In this document: piece by piece, positions 45,221 through 54,345 of the stretch | Numbering within the stretch: position 1 is the first letter of the stretch | How the letters are laid out: every line of letters starts with the position of its first letter | DNA from: Pseudoduganella armeniaca | GTDB taxonomy: Bacteria; Pseudomonadota; Gammaproteobacteria; Burkholderiales; Burkholderiaceae_D | NCBI RefSeq assembly: GCF_003028855.1 | Contig: NZ_CP028324.1 | Span: forward strand, 1,736,001 to 1,800,000 | DNA length: 64,000 bases | Direction of reading: 5' to 3' | Made by a program: the position numbers and the translations under genes | The notes under the pieces: model-generated | Seen by the model: the letters and a program-made list of their open reading frames with translations, nothing else | Database searches by the model: none | What the model was told of the DNA's origin: nothing

Positions 45221-46162
45221 TCACGCGCTGGCCGGAATGCCCCAGGCGAACGGGTCGTCCTCCTCGAACACCAGCCACGACTCGCCGCTGATCCAGGCAC
45301 GGCCGCGGATGGTCGGCGCGATGCGCTCGCCTTCCCGACGGTAGCTGGCCTCGAACAGGCTGCCGATGATGCTCTCCTGCCGCCACACCTCGCCTTCGGC
45401 CAGCTTGCCGTCCGCCGCCAGGCAGGCCAGCTTGGCGCTGGTGCCGGTGCCGCAGGGCGAGCGGTCGTAGGCCTTGCCGGGACACAGCACGAAATTGCGG
45501 CTGTCGGCCTGTTGCGAAGGGCCGAACAGCTCCACGTGGTCGATCGGCGCGCCGCCGGCACCCCTGATGCCCTGATCGTCGAGCGCCTGCATGACGGCCT
45601 GCGCGAACGCGGATAACGCGTCGATGTTGTCCGCCGCCACGGCCAGGCCATGCTGTTCGACCAGGAAGAACCAGTTGCCGCCCCAGGCGATGTCGCCGAC
45701 CACGGTGCCGAAGCCAGGTACCAGCACCGCGCGTTCCTTGGCCAGGCGCCAGGCCGGCACGTTGTCGACACTGACGGCGCCATCCGCGTGCAGCTCCGCC
45801 ACCACCACGCCGACCGGGGTGTCGATGCGATGCCGGCCCGGCCCGATGCGGCCCAGGTGCGCCAGCGATTTCACCAGGCCGATGGTGCCGTGGCCGCACA
45901 TGCCCAGGTAGCCCACGTTATTGAAGAAGATCACGCCGGCCACGCAGTCGTCGGCATGGGGTGCGCACAGCAGCGCGCCCACCAGCACGTCGGAGCCGCG
46001 CGGTTCGCACACGGTGCCGGTGCGCAGCAGGTCGTGTTCGTCGCGCAGGCGCGCCAGCCGTTCGGCCAGCGGGCCGGTACCGAGGTCGGGGCCGCCGTCC
46101 ACGATCAGGCGGGTGGGTTCGCCACCGGTGTGGGAATCGATGATGGTCAGCGTCTTGGTCAT
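45221..46162 (-). CDS. lhpA: 4-hydroxyproline 2-epimerase
   Basis: A 313-residue proline racemase-family enzyme with both catalytic cysteines: C89 in GMCGHGTIG and C237 in SPCGTGTSAK. The pair distinguishes epimerases/racemases from the dehydratase branch. It converts trans-4-hydroxy-L-proline to cis-4-hydroxy-D-proline, the substrate of the dehydrogenase encoded at 40781-43399. It is transcribed on its own toward the AraC gene; the 13-bp motif lies 83 bp before its start, and the collagenase gene is divergent on the other side. Confidence 0.93.
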   Translation of the reverse strand: MTKTLTIIDSHTGGEPTRLIVDGGPDLGTGPLAERLARLRDEHDLLRTGTVCEPRGSDVLVGALLCAPHADDCVAGVIFFNNVGYLGMCGHGTIGLVKSLAHLGRIGPGRHRIDTPVGVVVAELHADGAVSVDNVPAWRLAKERAVLVPGFGTVVGDIAWGGNWFFLVEQHGLAVAADNIDALSAFAQAVMQALDDQGIRGAGGAPIDHVELFGPSQQADSRNFVLCPGKAYDRSPCGTGTSAKLACLAADGKLAEGEVWRQESIIGSLFEASYRREGERIAPTIRGRAWISGESWLVFEEDDPFAWGIPASA

Positions 46163-46245
46163 GTGGCTTGCAATGTTGAGTGTGTGGCGACAAGGCTACA
46201 GCCGGCACCTGTCGTGGTCTTGGCGCTTTGCCGGGGCGTTCGCGG

Positions 46246-46318
46246 CGAAATCGGCACAGTTGGCGGCATCCGCGGGCGTCGTGCCGATTTGTGCCGCGGC
46301 GCCGGCGAAAGTGGCACA
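46246..46318. promoter_or_regulatory. Operator cluster between epimerase and collagenase genes
   Basis: Three copies of one motif: CGAAATCGGCACA at 46246-46258 (identical to 44373-44385), its inverse GTGCCGATTT at 46281-46290, and the variant CGAAAGTGGCACA at 46306-46318. The first faces the epimerase gene (83 bp). The inverted copy faces the collagenase gene (about 109 bp). One regulator could control both. Confidence 0.65.
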
Positions 46319-46399
46319 GGCAGGGCGACGACGTTTCGCTACCATCTGCTCACCCGGCCGCATGCGTCGGGAATCATATAACTAATCATCGGAGACCAC

Positions 46400-49027
46400 A
46401 TGTACTTTGCAAAGACAGCGGCAAGGCAGCGGCATTGGCTATTGATATCCGCGCTGGCGGCGGCAGAACTGGCGGGGGTGGCGACAGCGGCACCGGCACC
46501 GGAGACGAGCGACGACTCGCGGCAGGCGCAAACCATGGTCGAGCGCAAGGAGCGCAATCCCAAGGCGGCCAGCATCGAGGACCTGTATCGCGGCGCGCAC
46601 CACCAGAAGCGCCCGTTCGACGCCAGCGAACGCAAGCCCAGCGTCGCGCCCAGCACCAATGCCTACCTGAAATACGGCGACAGCCCGGAGCAGCAGACCG
46701 AGAGCCGCGCGCTGGTGCGGCCTTCGAAGGAGCTGGCGCGCGGCGTGGCCGGCCTAGACGCCAATGCCACGCTGGCAGCCTGCGACACGAGCTTGTTCGC
46801 GGGCGCCAGCGGTTCCGCATTGGTCAACGCCGTCAAGTCCAGCACCAGCGACTGCATCAACACCTTGTTCGGCGTGACCGGCACCACGGCCGGCGCCATC
46901 TTCAGCGAGAGCAAGATGGTCACGATCGCCAACGCCTTCGCCAGCGCCGCCGCATCCTACGACGGCACCAACGCCGGCAGCACGCTACAAATGGTGATGT
47001 TCCTGCGCGCGGGCTACTACGTCAATTACTATGACGGCGCCTCCACCGGGCCATACGGGACCACGCTGAAAAGCGCCATCCGCGCCGCGCTGGACGCCTT
47101 CGTCAACAACCGCAATTTCGGCCTGGTCAACGACGCCCATGGCGAGACGCTGGCCGAATTCGTCACGCTGATCGACAGCTCTTCGGAAAACGCGCGCTAC
47201 CTGAACTCCGTCGTCAAGCGCCTGCTGGTCGCATTCGACAGCCGCGCCGCCGACTCGTGGTGGATGCGCTCCGCCACCAACAACGCCTTCACGGTACTGT
47301 TCCGCGGCCACCAGAATGCCGACTTCCAGGCGCTGGTGAAGGCGGACGCCTCCATCGTCGACACGCTGTACAACTTCGCCAACGCGCACTTCGACCTGCT
47401 CGGCACCGATGACGGCTACCTGGTGGCCAATGCGGGCCGCGAGCTGGGACGCTTCCTGCAGTACGCCGACAGCACGGCGGCCAAGCCGCTGGCGCGTGCG
47501 CGCGCCAAGGCCCTGATCGACCGCAGCAGCATTACCGGCGCCAGCGCCGCGCTGTGGGTGGGCCTGGGCGAACAGGTCGACTTCTACGACAAGGCCAACT
47601 GCGCTTACTACAATATGTGCAATTTCAGCACGCGCCTAGCCACCGAGGTGCTGCCGATCAGCCATAGCTGCAGCCCGACCTTGCGCCTGCGCGCTCAGGC
47701 GCTGACGCGCGCGCAGCTGACCGAGGCCTGCACGATCGTCGGCGGCGAGGAGTCCTACTTCCACAATGCCGTCGCCTCGGGCGCCGTCCCGGTCGCGAAC
47801 GACAACAACACGCAGCTGGAGATGGTGGTGTTCGCGAGCAGCCAGGATTACGCCACGTACGCGGGCGCGATCTACGGCATCGACACCAACAACGGCGGCA
47901 TGTACCTGGAAGGCAATCCCGCCGCCGCGGGCAACCAGCCACGCTTCATCGCCTACCAGGCCGAGTGGCTGCTGCCGAAGTTCGAGATCTGGAACCTGAC
48001 CCACGAGTACATCCATTACCTGGACGGCCGCTTCGACATGTACGGCGACTTCAACGCCGCCATGAGCGTCAATTCGGTGTGGTGGGTGGAGGGCTTTGCC
48101 GAGTACATGTCGTACGGCTACCGCAACGTGTCGTACGACGCGGCCAAGAGCCAGGCGGCGGCGGGCACGTATGCGCTCAGCACGATCTTCAAGAACGACT
48201 ACAACTCGGGCCAGACGCGCGTCTACAACTGGGGCTACCTGGCGGTGCGCTACATGTTCGAGAAGCAGCGTGCCAAGGTGTCGAACGTGCTGGGCTACTT
48301 CCGGCCAGGGAACTACCAGGGTTACGCGACCTATATGAACAGCGCCAGCATGGGCTCGAGCATGGATGCGGACTTCCGCAACTGGCTGCCATGCGTGAAC
48401 AACCCCTCGCTGCCGCAATGCGTGGGCGGTACCGCCAACGTGGCGCCGGTGGCCGATTTCACCACGACCGTGTCCGGCCTGACGGCGAAGTTCACCAGCA
48501 CGGCGAGGGACAGCGACGGCACGATTGCCAGCTGGTCGTGGAATTTCGGCGACGGCACCACCTCGACGGCCGCCAATCCGTCGAAGACCTATGCCGCCGC
48601 CGGGACGTACACGGTGACGCTGACGGTCACCGACGACAAGGGCGCCAAGTCGGCCGTGAAGTCGCGCACCGTCACCGTCACCAGCGGCGCGACCCTGCCC
48701 GAGTGCCCGGGCGGGGCGCAGCAGCTGGGCCGCAACTGCGTGCGCTCGAACATCTCGGCCACGGCAGGGAACTACGCCTATATGTACCTGCTGGTCCCGG
48801 CGGGCACGCAGCAGATCCGCTTCACCAGCTCGGGCGGCACGGGCAACGCGGACATGTATGCCAGCACGCTGGGGCAGTGGGCCACGCGCGACTACTACAA
48901 CTACGGCTCCTATAACCCCGGCAACAGCGAATCGGTGGTCGTCTACAACCCGCCGGCGGGTTATATGTACATCAGCCTGTACGGCCAGGCGGCGTTCTCG
49001 GGCGCGCAGTTGCGGGTCGAGTTCTGA
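46400..49027 (+). CDS. Secreted M9-family collagenase with PKD and PPC domains
   Basis: An 875-residue exported zinc peptidase. A signal peptide lies at about 1-31 and an N-terminal M9 activator region follows. The catalytic site is HEYIH at 535-539, with a downstream glutamate in WWVEGFAEYMSY (E564/E568). A PKD domain at about 685-765 (SWSWNFGDGTTSTAANPSKT) and a C-terminal PPC domain at about 780-875 bind substrate. Collagenases of this type cut native collagen triple helix. It is divergent from the hydroxyproline epimerase gene and shares its upstream motif cluster. A strong terminator follows. Confidence 0.93.
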   Translation: MYFAKTAARQRHWLLISALAAAELAGVATAAPAPETSDDSRQAQTMVERKERNPKAASIEDLYRGAHHQKRPFDASERKPSVAPSTNAYLKYGDSPEQQTESRALVRPSKELARGVAGLDANATLAACDTSLFAGASGSALVNAVKSSTSDCINTLFGVTGTTAGAIFSESKMVTIANAFASAAASYDGTNAGSTLQMVMFLRAGYYVNYYDGASTGPYGTTLKSAIRAALDAFVNNRNFGLVNDAHGETLAEFVTLIDSSSENARYLNSVVKRLLVAFDSRAADSWWMRSATNNAFTVLFRGHQNADFQALVKADASIVDTLYNFANAHFDLLGTDDGYLVANAGRELGRFLQYADSTAAKPLARARAKALIDRSSITGASAALWVGLGEQVDFYDKANCAYYNMCNFSTRLATEVLPISHSCSPTLRLRAQALTRAQLTEACTIVGGEESYFHNAVASGAVPVANDNNTQLEMVVFASSQDYATYAGAIYGIDTNNGGMYLEGNPAAAGNQPRFIAYQAEWLLPKFEIWNLTHEYIHYLDGRFDMYGDFNAAMSVNSVWWVEGFAEYMSYGYRNVSYDAAKSQAAAGTYALSTIFKNDYNSGQTRVYNWGYLAVRYMFEKQRAKVSNVLGYFRPGNYQGYATYMNSASMGSSMDADFRNWLPCVNNPSLPQCVGGTANVAPVADFTTTVSGLTAKFTSTARDSDGTIASWSWNFGDGTTSTAANPSKTYAAAGTYTVTLTVTDDKGAKSAVKSRTVTVTSGATLPECPGGAQQLGRNCVRSNISATAGNYAYMYLLVPAGTQQIRFTSSGGTGNADMYASTLGQWATRDYYNYGSYNPGNSESVVVYNPPAGYMYISLYGQAAFSGAQLRVEF

Positions 49028-49051
49028 CCGCACTGGCTGGGTAACACCTGA

Positions 49052-49078
49052 AACAGCGGGCCTTGCCCGCTGTTTTTG
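49052..49078 (+). terminator. Rho-independent terminator after the collagenase gene
   Basis: AACAGCGGGC, a CTT loop and GCCCGCTGTT form a GC-rich stem followed by a run of T (49072-49078). It lies 25 bp after the collagenase stop codon. Confidence 0.85.
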
Positions 49079-49272
49079 TTGTTGGGACACGTCACCTCCA
49101 GGCCATAAAACCGATGCACCATGGAATTTGTTGTATTTAAGCCATATTTTGCAAGGTGGAAGCTTCGAATGCCGGTCAGCACTACGAAATCCATATAGTA
49201 TTTCGGGTTGCTGAACAAAATAGCAACGACCTGCCGTTGCGATGCCGGGAACCGACAGTAGTAGCCCATCCG

Positions 49273-50574
49273 ATGCCAAAATTTCAATGCCATTACGAAG
49301 TCCTCAAAGTGACGCGCGACGCGCCTGCCGAGGTGATCCGCGCGGCCTATCGCTCGCTGTCCCAGAAACATCATCCGGACAAGAACGTCGGTAATCCGGA
49401 GGCCGCGCGCGTGATGGCGCGTCTGAATGCCGCGTACAGCGTGCTGTCCGATGCGGAGCAGCGCGAACTGTACGACTACCAGATCCTGCACGGCCGTGGC
49501 ACCGATCAGTATGAGTACCAGGAGTCGGCAAATGCGGGCGACTTCAACGGCGAACCGGGCCGGGCCAGCGAGGCAGGAGCTGGATCGGCCGGGAAAGCGC
49601 GCGATTCCCGGCTGAACCGAGTACGCGATTACGTGGCTGGCCGGCATGGACGGATCGCCGCTGTCCTGCTCGGGTCGACCGCGCTCGTGCTGGTGATCGT
49701 CGGTCGTTCCAGCTGGCAGGAACAGCGCTCCATGCGCCTGCTCGAGCAGGCGGCAAACTATACGCCGGGCGCCGCCAGCGCGCCGCCAGCAGCAAGCGCG
49801 CCCGCCACGAGCGCGTCGGCGGACATGGAGCTGGTGGGCAAGGCCAACGGCACGGGCCGCGGCCAGGATGCGCCCGCGCCCCGCGCGTCCAAGGACGAGC
49901 CGGCGGCCGCCACGACGGCGGCGAAGGCCGAGGCGCCTGCCGCCGCACCGAAGGCGTCCGACTTCGAGCGCCTGACCGCCATGCTGAAGAGCATGGGCCT
50001 GGGCCTGCACAAGCTCGACCTGCCCTCGAAGGAAACCAAGCCCAAGGAGGCAGCGCCGAAAGCTGCCGAAGCGGAAAAGGCTGTCGCGGCAAGCAAGGCC
50101 GTCCCGGCAGCGGCGACCAAGCCGGTACCGGCCGCGACGGCGGCAGCGCAACCGTCCCGGGCCGCCGCCGTGGAAGCTGCGCAAGCCGAACGCGTTGCAA
50201 CGGCCGATGCCGTGCGCGCCGACGCGAAGCCGCAGGCCGAGCCGAGCCGCGCCAGCGCGGTGGCATCGGCCAGCGCGAACGCGGTAGCTTCGGCGCCGCG
50301 CCAGGCGCCTGTCGCCGACATGCGCACGTGTGCGCCACCGTCCTACCCGCCCAAGGCCCACGCCGCCGGCGAGACCGGCACGGTGCAGGTGGCGCTGCTG
50401 GTCGCAGGCGACGGCCGCGTGATCGAATCGAAGGTGCAGAAATCGAGCGGCTCGGCGGAACTGGACAAGGCGGCGCGCAAGGCCTTTTCGCAATGCCGCT
50501 TCAAGGTATCGGCGGACGACAAGGATGCCGATCCGGTGTGGGCGCGGCTGGAGTACGTGTTCTCGCTGGACTGA
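49273..50574 (+). CDS. J-domain protein fused to a TonB-type C-terminal domain
   Basis: A 433-residue protein with an unusual order. A DnaJ J-domain lies at residues 1-70 (HPD at 34-36 in KHHPDKN). A single membrane helix follows at about 127-144 (RIAAVLLGSTALVLVIVG). A long alanine/lysine/proline-rich region of about 200 residues comes next. The C-terminal domain of about 85 residues is TonB/energy-transducer type (CAPPSYPPKAHAAGETGTVQ, VIESKVQKSSGSAELDKAA). The J-domain would face the cytosol and the TonB-like end the periplasm. The ATG at 49273 begins the J-domain directly. Flanking terminators suggest a single-gene transcript. Confidence 0.85.
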   Translation: MPKFQCHYEVLKVTRDAPAEVIRAAYRSLSQKHHPDKNVGNPEAARVMARLNAAYSVLSDAEQRELYDYQILHGRGTDQYEYQESANAGDFNGEPGRASEAGAGSAGKARDSRLNRVRDYVAGRHGRIAAVLLGSTALVLVIVGRSSWQEQRSMRLLEQAANYTPGAASAPPAASAPATSASADMELVGKANGTGRGQDAPAPRASKDEPAAATTAAKAEAPAAAPKASDFERLTAMLKSMGLGLHKLDLPSKETKPKEAAPKAAEAEKAVAASKAVPAAATKPVPAATAAAQPSRAAAVEAAQAERVATADAVRADAKPQAEPSRASAVASASANAVASAPRQAPVADMRTCAPPSYPPKAHAAGETGTVQVALLVAGDGRVIESKVQKSSGSAELDKAARKAFSQCRFKVSADDKDADPVWARLEYVFSLD

Positions 50575-50602
50575 TATCCCAGCTCGGCGCCGGCGCAGCC
50601 GC

Positions 50603-50638
50603 AATCCCGAACGACACCATCGTTCGGGATTTTTTTTG
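50603..50638 (+). terminator. Rho-independent terminator after the J-domain/TonB gene
   Basis: AATCCCGAACG and CGTTCGGGATT form an 11-bp perfect stem around an ACACCAT loop, followed by eight T. It ends 64 bp downstream of the stop codon. Confidence 0.9.
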
Positions 50639-50885
50639 GCCACGCGCCACGCGCCGGCAGCGCGCCATCGGTGGGAGCAGTGCTTGCCGATCGGCATGTT
50701 GCGAAATCGCGTCATATGTACAGCAGAGCGCTTATGTCCGTTTCCGCACTGAACGTTTCCATTCCATTCCGTATGCTCGGGGCCATGGCTGAGGTTTTCG
50801 CGCTCAGCGCCGTTGCCGTAGGGCCCACAGAGCCGGAAAAATCCGGCCACAGGTGCGAAACCTGGTCGATATGGAGTCACCGAAA
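50639..50885 (+). other. Intergenic region before the ABC transporter gene
   Basis: About 250 bp with no convincing gene. It must hold the promoter of the following transporter. I see no clear operator or conserved RNA; a hairpin-like stretch (AGCCGGAAAAATCCGGC near 50831-50847) is the only structure noted. Confidence 0.4.
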
Positions 50886-52739
50886 ATGAACAAGCCCACT
50901 GCCACCGCCACTGCCGCTCACGACGATACCCCGGCACCTCCCAAGAAAAGATTGCGGGCCGCACCGCTTTCCCTCGCCGCTTGGAAGCAGTTCATCAATG
51001 TGGCCAAGCCTTACTGGCTGGAGGACCAGAAAAAAAAGGCCTGGGCCCTGCTGCTGCTGTTGATTGCCCTGATGCTGGTCGAAACCCAGCTGGCCGTCAT
51101 GCTGAACGACCGGACCGGCGAACTGACCTCCGCGCTGGCCGGCAAGAACCGCGGCCGCTTCTGGAATGCGGTGCGCGAGTGCCTGCTGATCCTGGCATTC
51201 GCGGTGCCGGTGTACGCGTTCTATTACTACATGCGCGACCTGTTTGCCAACCAGTGGCGGCGCTGGCTGACCGGCCGTTTTCTCGACGGTTACCTGAAAG
51301 GACGCAAGTATTACGAGCTGGGCTCGGATGCCGAGATCGACAACCCCGACCAGCGCATCAGCGAAGACGTCAACACGTTTACGGGCAAGTCCATTCATTT
51401 CCTGCTGATCTTCCTGGGCTCGATCATGCAGCTGGTCGCGTTTTCCGCCGTGTTGTGGTCGATCTCGCACCTGCTCGTTGGCGTACTGGCGGTGTATGCA
51501 CTCGTCGGCACCGTCATCGCCCTGTGGGTTTTCGGCACCCCGCTGATCCACCTGAACTTCTGGCAGTTGCGGCGCGAGGCGGATTTTCGCTTCAGCCTGA
51601 TGCGCGTGCGCGAAAACGCCGAGTCGATCGCCTTCTATCGGGGCGAAGCCCAGGAGCGCGCGCATATCGACAACAAGCTCGACAAGGTGATCCAGAATTT
51701 CTCCCGGCTGATCAGGAAACAGCGTTCGCTGAACTTCTTCCAGCGTACGTTCAGCCAGCTGACCCTCGTGCTGCCGTTCATCATCCTGGCCGACGGCGTG
51801 CTGTCGGGCGAGCTGGAAGTCGGGCGCGCCGTCCAGGCCGCCGGGGCATTCACCGCCGTGCTCTCCGCCGTCGGCATCATCGTCGACAATTTCGAGAGCC
51901 TGAGCCGCTTCGTGGCGGGCATCGGCCGCCTGCAGGCCATGGCCGACCTGATGCTGCCGCAGGCGGATGCGAAGAGCGCCAACCAAGACCAGCATCCGCG
52001 CATCGAGCGGCGGCCTGGCCAGCATCTCGCGCTGGAAGCCGTCACCTTGCATCCGCCGCAATCGGAGCGGGTCCTGATCAAGGAACTGAGCTTGGAGCTC
52101 AAGCCCGGCGACGCGCTGCTGATCACCGGCGACAGCGGCTGCGGCAAGAGTTCGCTGCTGCGTGCCATCGCGGGCCTGTGGCACAAGGGCAGCGGGGTGA
52201 TTCATCATCCACCTGTGGAAGACTTCTTCTTCCTGCCGCAGCAGCCTTACCTGCAGCAAGGCACCTTGCGCAGCCAGCTGATCTACCCGAGCGCCGAGTC
52301 GTGCCTGAGCGACGAGGAATTGCTGGAGATCTTAAGCCAGGTGCACCTGCCATACCTGGCCGAGCGCGTGGGGGGCCTGGACGCCGTGCAGGACTGGGAC
52401 AAGCTGCTGTCGGTCGGCGAGCAGCAACGCCTGGCGTTCGGCCGCGTGCTGGTGCACGCGCCCAGCATCGTCATCCTGGACGAAGCCACTAGCGCCCTCG
52501 ACTGCCGCAACGAGGCGTCGCTGTACGGGCGCCTGCGCGAGTGCGGCACCACCCTGATCAGCATCGCGCACCGGCCCGCCGTGCTGCGCCACCATACGCA
52601 TGTGCTGCGCCTGACGGGCGATGGTGCGTGGGAGATTCACGAGGCGAGTGGGTATCGGTTCGATGAGGCGGATGCCACGACGGATGCCGAGCCGGTGCCG
52701 CCGAAGCCGTCGCTCAAGGTGGTGGTGGCAGCAGGGTAG
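50886..52739 (+). CDS. SbmA/YddA-type ABC transporter, fused permease and ATPase
   Basis: A 617-residue half transporter. About six membrane segments cover residues 50-330, with the family-typical EIDNPDQRISEDVNTFTGKS region. A C-terminal ATPase follows: Walker A GDSGCGKSS near 415, signature LSVGEQQRLAFGR near 510, Walker B IVILDEATSALD. It belongs to the SbmA/BacA-like or peroxisomal-type (YddA, ABCD) group, whose members move peptides, cobalamin or fatty acyl compounds. The ATG at 50886 is preferred over one at 50853. Confidence 0.88.
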   Translation: MNKPTATATAAHDDTPAPPKKRLRAAPLSLAAWKQFINVAKPYWLEDQKKKAWALLLLLIALMLVETQLAVMLNDRTGELTSALAGKNRGRFWNAVRECLLILAFAVPVYAFYYYMRDLFANQWRRWLTGRFLDGYLKGRKYYELGSDAEIDNPDQRISEDVNTFTGKSIHFLLIFLGSIMQLVAFSAVLWSISHLLVGVLAVYALVGTVIALWVFGTPLIHLNFWQLRREADFRFSLMRVRENAESIAFYRGEAQERAHIDNKLDKVIQNFSRLIRKQRSLNFFQRTFSQLTLVLPFIILADGVLSGELEVGRAVQAAGAFTAVLSAVGIIVDNFESLSRFVAGIGRLQAMADLMLPQADAKSANQDQHPRIERRPGQHLALEAVTLHPPQSERVLIKELSLELKPGDALLITGDSGCGKSSLLRAIAGLWHKGSGVIHHPPVEDFFFLPQQPYLQQGTLRSQLIYPSAESCLSDEELLEILSQVHLPYLAERVGGLDAVQDWDKLLSVGEQQRLAFGRVLVHAPSIVILDEATSALDCRNEASLYGRLRECGTTLISIAHRPAVLRHHTHVLRLTGDGAWEIHEASGYRFDEADATTDAEPVPPKPSLKVVVAAG

Positions 52740-52823
52740 ATCGATGCAACTAGGCGGCCAGCTGTCTCAGGACAGCTGCGGCGGCCGAAGCCATTGGCAG
52801 GACAAGCATTGGGAGGAAAAGAA

Positions 52824-52900
52824 TGGTCGGGGTGAGAGGATTCGAACCTCCGGCCTCTACGTCCCGAACGTAGCGCTCTACCGGGCTAAGCTACACCCCG
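52824..52900 (-). tRNA. tRNA-Pro (anticodon CGG)
   Basis: Minus-strand cloverleaf: acceptor CGGGGTG pairs with CACCCCG, the anticodon loop is TTCGGGA, and the T-arm has GGTTCGAATCC. The 3' CCA is encoded (52824-52826). The anticodon CGG reads proline CCG codons. No integrase or attachment repeat is seen beside it. Confidence 0.95.
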
Positions 52901-53043
52901 ACTGGTAGGAGGCATTATTAAACCAGAACTTTTCGGGTTTTTCAACTATGTCGAGTTATCTAGACAATAAGGGCGGTTCGGCTTGCTGTCGCGGGTTGGC
53001 TTGACTATGATGCGGCGACGTAAACTTCCACCGGCCCTCCATC

Positions 53044-53391
53044 ATGACCGTCACCATCTACCACAACAACGCCTGCAGCAACTCGCGCGGCGCGCTGGCG
53101 CTGATCCGCGAGGCGGGCTTCGAGCCCGTCGTCATCGACTACCTGAAGGAGCCGCCCACGCGCGCGCGGCTGGCCGAGCTGATTGCGCAGGCCGGACTGA
53201 CGGTGCGCGGGGCGATGCGCGACAAGGGCGACTTGTATGAGGAGCTGGGATTGGCCGATCCGGCGCTGTCCGACGATGCGCTGCTGGACGCCATGGTGGC
53301 GCATCCGGCGCTGATCAACCGGCCGTTGGTCGTGACGGAGAAGGGTGTGCGCTTGTGCCGGCCGCCGGCGGTGGTGCAGGAAATCCTGTAA
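53044..53391 (+). CDS. arsC: ArsC-family arsenate reductase (glutaredoxin-dependent)
   Basis: A 115-residue thioredoxin-fold protein. The catalytic cysteine is C11 in HNNACSNSRG, and the family ending NRPLVVTEKGVRLCRPP is present. It would reduce arsenate to arsenite using glutathione and glutaredoxin. No arsR, arsB or other arsenic genes are next to it, so it is a stand-alone copy; some such ArsC-like proteins have other roles. Confidence 0.88.
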   Translation: MTVTIYHNNACSNSRGALALIREAGFEPVVIDYLKEPPTRARLAELIAQAGLTVRGAMRDKGDLYEELGLADPALSDDALLDAMVAHPALINRPLVVTEKGVRLCRPPAVVQEIL

Positions 53392-53451
53392 CGCATGAGA
53401 CGCCGGGGACAGGCTGAGCCATCCCAGGTTTAGTAGACAAAATTAATTAGG

Positions 53452-54345
53452 CTACAGCTGCTCCATTTCAAGCTGCATCGGGCTACGGTACTTCAGCGTT
53501 GTGTGAGGCCGCACGCGATTGTAGTACAGCTCGATGTAGTCCGATATGGCTGAGATTGCTTCAGCTCTCGTGGTGTATGTTGTGTGGTGGGTCAGCTCGT
53601 TCTTGAGGGTAGAGAAAAAGCTCTCCACCACAGCATTGTCATGGCAGTTTCCTCGGCGGCTCATGCTCTGCCTACCCCCGAAGCTTTCGACGACGGCCTG
53701 GTATTCGTTTGCGCTATAGACCGCGCCCTGATCGGTGTGACAGATCAATCCGGGCGCTGGTCGGCGCTGCTCGATCGCATTCTGTAATGCCTTCGATGGC
53801 AGCGCCGCTGGCTGCCGTTCATCCATTGCCCACCCTACGATACGACGAGCAAACAGGTCCAGTACAACGGCTAGGTGCAACCAGCCTTCACCGGTCATGA
53901 TTGACGTGATATCGCCCACCCAGACGCGGTTCGGCGCGGTTACGTTAAAGGCACGTTTGACCAAGTCTGGTGCTGGGGGAGCGGTGTTTTGGTGCTTGTG
54001 CATCACCCGAAATTTTGCCACCCGCCTTGCCACCAGCCCTGCATCCTTACGCAACCGCGCCACACGGTGTTTGCCGCAAACGATGTTCTGCTGATTGAGC
54101 ATTTTCCAGGTCCGGACAATGCCCAAAGCATTCCGATGTAGCTGATGCAGCTGCACGATTTTCTCTCGCAGCTCAAGGTTCTGCATAGAACGGATGCTCG
54201 GTGCCCTGTCGCGATAGGCGTAGTAGCTGGCACGGCAAATTTCGAGCGCGCGGCAGAGCGCCTTGATTGGATAGGTCTTTGAGTGCCGTTCGATGTAGGC
54301 GTACTTTACCGCTTCCCTCGCTTCAAGTACGCGTCGAACTTTTTT
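53452..54345 (-). CDS. IS3-family transposase OrfB (made as OrfAB by -1 frameshift)
   Basis: The catalytic half of the transposase. An HTH_21-like segment (HSKTYPIKALCRALEICRAS) precedes the rve core with the DDE residues in VWVGDITSIM, HTDQGAVYS and NAVVESFFSTLKNE. It has no good start of its own upstream. Translation enters from orfA by slipping back one base on A AAA AAG (minus-strand 54345-54339), giving the full OrfAB transposase. An internal ATG at 54186 would give a shorter 244-residue product. Confidence 0.9.
   Translation of the reverse strand, partial: KKVRRVLEAREAVKYAYIERHSKTYPIKALCRALEICRASYYAYRDRAPSIRSMQNLELREKIVQLHQLHRNALGIVRTWKMLNQQNIVCGKHRVARLRKDAGLVARRVAKFRVMHKHQNTAPPAPDLVKRAFNVTAPNRVWVGDITSIMTGEGWLHLAVVLDLFARRIVGWAMDERQPAALPSKALQNAIEQRRPAPGLICHTDQGAVYSANEYQAVVESFGGRQSMSRRGNCHDNAVVESFFSTLKNELTHHTTYTTRAEAISAISDYIELYYNRVRPHTTLKYRSPMQLEMEQL

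Noticed and set aside
52824..52900. tRNA-Pro as an integration site for a genomic island
   Set aside because: No integrase, phage gene or repeated tRNA 3' end was seen on either side.
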